DNA from: Thiorhodovibrio frisius
Lineage (GTDB): Bacteria; Pseudomonadota; Gammaproteobacteria; Chromatiales; Chromatiaceae
DNA: 64,000 nt
Direction: 5' to 3'
Assembly: GCF_033954835.1 (NCBI RefSeq)
Contig: NZ_CP121471.1
Location: 5,202,501-5,266,500, forward strand
Part shown: piece by piece, positions 62,875 to 64,000 of the stretch
Position numbering within the stretch: the first letter of the stretch is position 1
Layout: each line of letters begins with the position of its first letter
Program-made: the position numbers and the translations under genes
The notes under the pieces: model-generated
What the model saw: the letters and a program-made list of their open reading frames with translations, nothing else
The model's database searches: none
What the model was told of the DNA's origin: nothing

Positions 62875-64000
62875 GGCCATTCAGCAAGTTGTCGGCCAAG
62901 CCAGCTTTCACTAGCTTAAGCTTGTTAAGGTAAAGAAGCTCTTCTTGAAGCTCTTGATTCAGTAGTTCGTAGAGGCTCGAACATCTCTGCTGTTCATCAA
63001 GGCTAGGTATTGGTATCTCCAACGGGCGCAGAAATCGAAGGTTAATGTTTCGCTGCGCAGATTGAGGCGCTAAAGCCATAAGTTTTGCCTTAGCTCGCCT
63101 CAGGCAGAGTTCTATCCATCTTGCCGACATCGAATCATTCGCGATTACACCAACAACGCTATCTGGGAAATACATTGGTCGTCCGAGGATTGCGGTATCG
63201 CCGATGTTTGCGGCGATAGTAATAGCGACCGTGCCAGCAGGAAATTCTCTACTGTGAGCCATTCCCCTTTGGTTTAGAGTTTGCGTCGATTCGAAAATTA
63301 CCTCACCAGCGGCTTCAGTTACGTCTCCAGTTTGGATAAATAAGGCAGAGCCGCCATATAAGCTGGGATCATTTCTAGGCCTATAGGTAAATTTTCCCCG
63401 GTCTACGGATGCTACCGCCTCAAGTCGTTCTACTTCCCAACTCGTTGGGATTAGACCAATTTGAGAGCTGCGAAATTCGTGGTTTTTCCGAAGTGGATCG
63501 CGCAGCTCGCCGTTCTCGTCGATGCCGCATGTCAGCAAATCATGGAGCAGACCGGTGCGGAGTTGCTTGAGCTTAGCGATGACCGCCCCAGACTGTTGAA
63601 ATGCCTCGTCTAGGAGATCCAGGACAGCACCGATACGTTCTTGTTGGACCGCTGAGGAGGCGAACAGGCGAAGCGCTTCCACATCGCGCTCGTTCACTGC
63701 CGGATAGTTCGAGCCAACTTCCCTTGCACGAAGCTGGCTTGCAACAGCGTTACCGAACAACTGGTGGAACAGATATGCGCTGTCTGACTCTTGATGTGGA
63801 CGCAGTACAGCAAAGCCGGTAGACGCGACTAATGGAAGGTCGACGAGGGCGCGAATGATGCCATGTGCTTTTAGTCCGGGTCGGACGGTCGAGAGGAGAA
63901 CGTCGCCAGATCGAACCACGCGCTGGGCTCGACTTGGTGCATTAACCCTAGAGCAGACCCTGGTAACGGACCAGTCGATCACACCCTGATTGATCGAGGA
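62834..64000 (-). CDS. hsdS: Type I restriction specificity subunit, 5' end outside window
   Basis: 388 codons are visible and the frame is open to the right edge, so the start is missing. The first target-recognition half ends near AFQQSGAVIAKLKQLRTGLLHDLLTCGIDENGELR, the conserved spacer helix of HsdS. The second half begins with EVERLEAVASVDRGKF and ends with QQRCSSLYELLNQELQEELLYLNKLKLVKAGL and NGHVRV, again a typical helix. HsdS sets the DNA target for methylation and cleavage. hsdM is expected just beyond the right edge. Confidence 0.92.
   Translation of the reverse strand, partial: SSINQGVIDWSVTRVCSRVNAPSRAQRVVRSGDVLLSTVRPGLKAHGIIRALVDLPLVASTGFAVLRPHQESDSAYLFHQLFGNAVASQLRAREVGSNYPAVNERDVEALRLFASSAVQQERIGAVLDLLDEAFQQSGAVIAKLKQLRTGLLHDLLTCGIDENGELRDPLRKNHEFRSSQIGLIPTSWEVERLEAVASVDRGKFTYRPRNDPSLYGGSALFIQTGDVTEAAGEVIFESTQTLNQRGMAHSREFPAGTVAITIAANIGDTAILGRPMYFPDSVVGVIANDSMSARWIELCLRRAKAKLMALAPQSAQRNINLRFLRPLEIPIPSLDEQQRCSSLYELLNQELQEELLYLNKLKLVKAGLADNLLNGHVRVPDRAMEVAS

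Overview
The window is a GC-rich chromosomal segment of a gammaproteobacterium, most probably a purple sulfur bacterium of the Chromatiaceae. This is inferred from the protein styles (Rpn-like proteins with DPEDRLRGL tails, the Chromatiaceae-like central metabolism genes, dense remnants of toxin-antitoxin and glycosyltransferase genes). No rRNA or tRNA is present to confirm it. No CRISPR array and no intact insertion sequence was seen.

Layout. (1) 1-5.1 kb: end of a surface-polysaccharide cluster: 3' end of a nucleotide-sugar dehydrogenase, an NAD-dependent epimerase, a B12-binding-type radical SAM protein and a CgeB-like glycosyltransferase, all overlapping or nearly so. (2) 5.2-15.5 kb: accessory zone built from decaying duplications of that cluster. 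The radical SAM/glycosyltransferase pair recurs at 11.0-13.5 kb with a nonsense codon, a 296-bp deletion and an in-frame 221-codon deletion. A third glycosyltransferase scrap sits at 7.2 kb. A 1.1-kb block with an Rpn-like gene occurs twice and differs in the number of 27-bp repeat units (2 versus 5). Among these lie a HigBA pair, an RHH antitoxin with a truncated ParE, a Uma2 nuclease, an MNT/HEPN pair and a Phd/RelE pair whose toxin is frameshifted. (3) 15.9-18.5 kb: GH13_18 sugar phosphorylase plus HAD sugar-phosphate phosphatase, probably compatible-solute or sucrose metabolism. (4) 18.6-24.9 kb: molybdopterin oxidoreductase, an ATP-grasp-like protein of unknown role, a ferredoxin-like/double-CDGSH protein, an Fsr-type MFS exporter and an alpha/beta hydrolase. 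(5) 25-29.2 kb: Mrp/ApbC Fe-S carrier, S1-domain protein, Kef-type antiporter. (6) 29.4-30.1 kb: Hsp20 with a perfect CIRCE operator over its promoter and a ROSE-like RNA thermometer over its ribosome-binding site. (7) 30.2-37.8 kb: hybrid histidine kinase, chemoreceptor with two CZB zinc domains, arginine decarboxylase, HypA. (8) 38-43.4 kb: exported protein, NAD-malic enzyme, fumarase C, acyl desaturase. (9) 43.4-44.1 kb: remnants of a GH100 invertase and apparently of a second type I restriction locus. (10) 44.1-56.7 kb: two paralogous hybrid kinases, a radical SAM protein, an exported protein, a degenerate kinase plus NtrC-type regulator, a diguanylate cyclase, and scraps of an aldo/keto reductase and a metallophosphoesterase. 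(11) 56.9-64 kb, minus strand: type I restriction operon hsdS-(small ORF)-fic-hsdR-ygjP, with hsdS cut by the window edge.

The most unusual items are the two-layer heat control of Hsp20 (29.4-29.6 kb), the unassigned oxidoreductase/ATP-grasp/CDGSH operon (18.6-24.9 kb), the Fic- and metalloprotease-bearing restriction operon, the tandem-CZB chemoreceptor, and the repeatedly duplicated glycosyltransferase/Rpn region.
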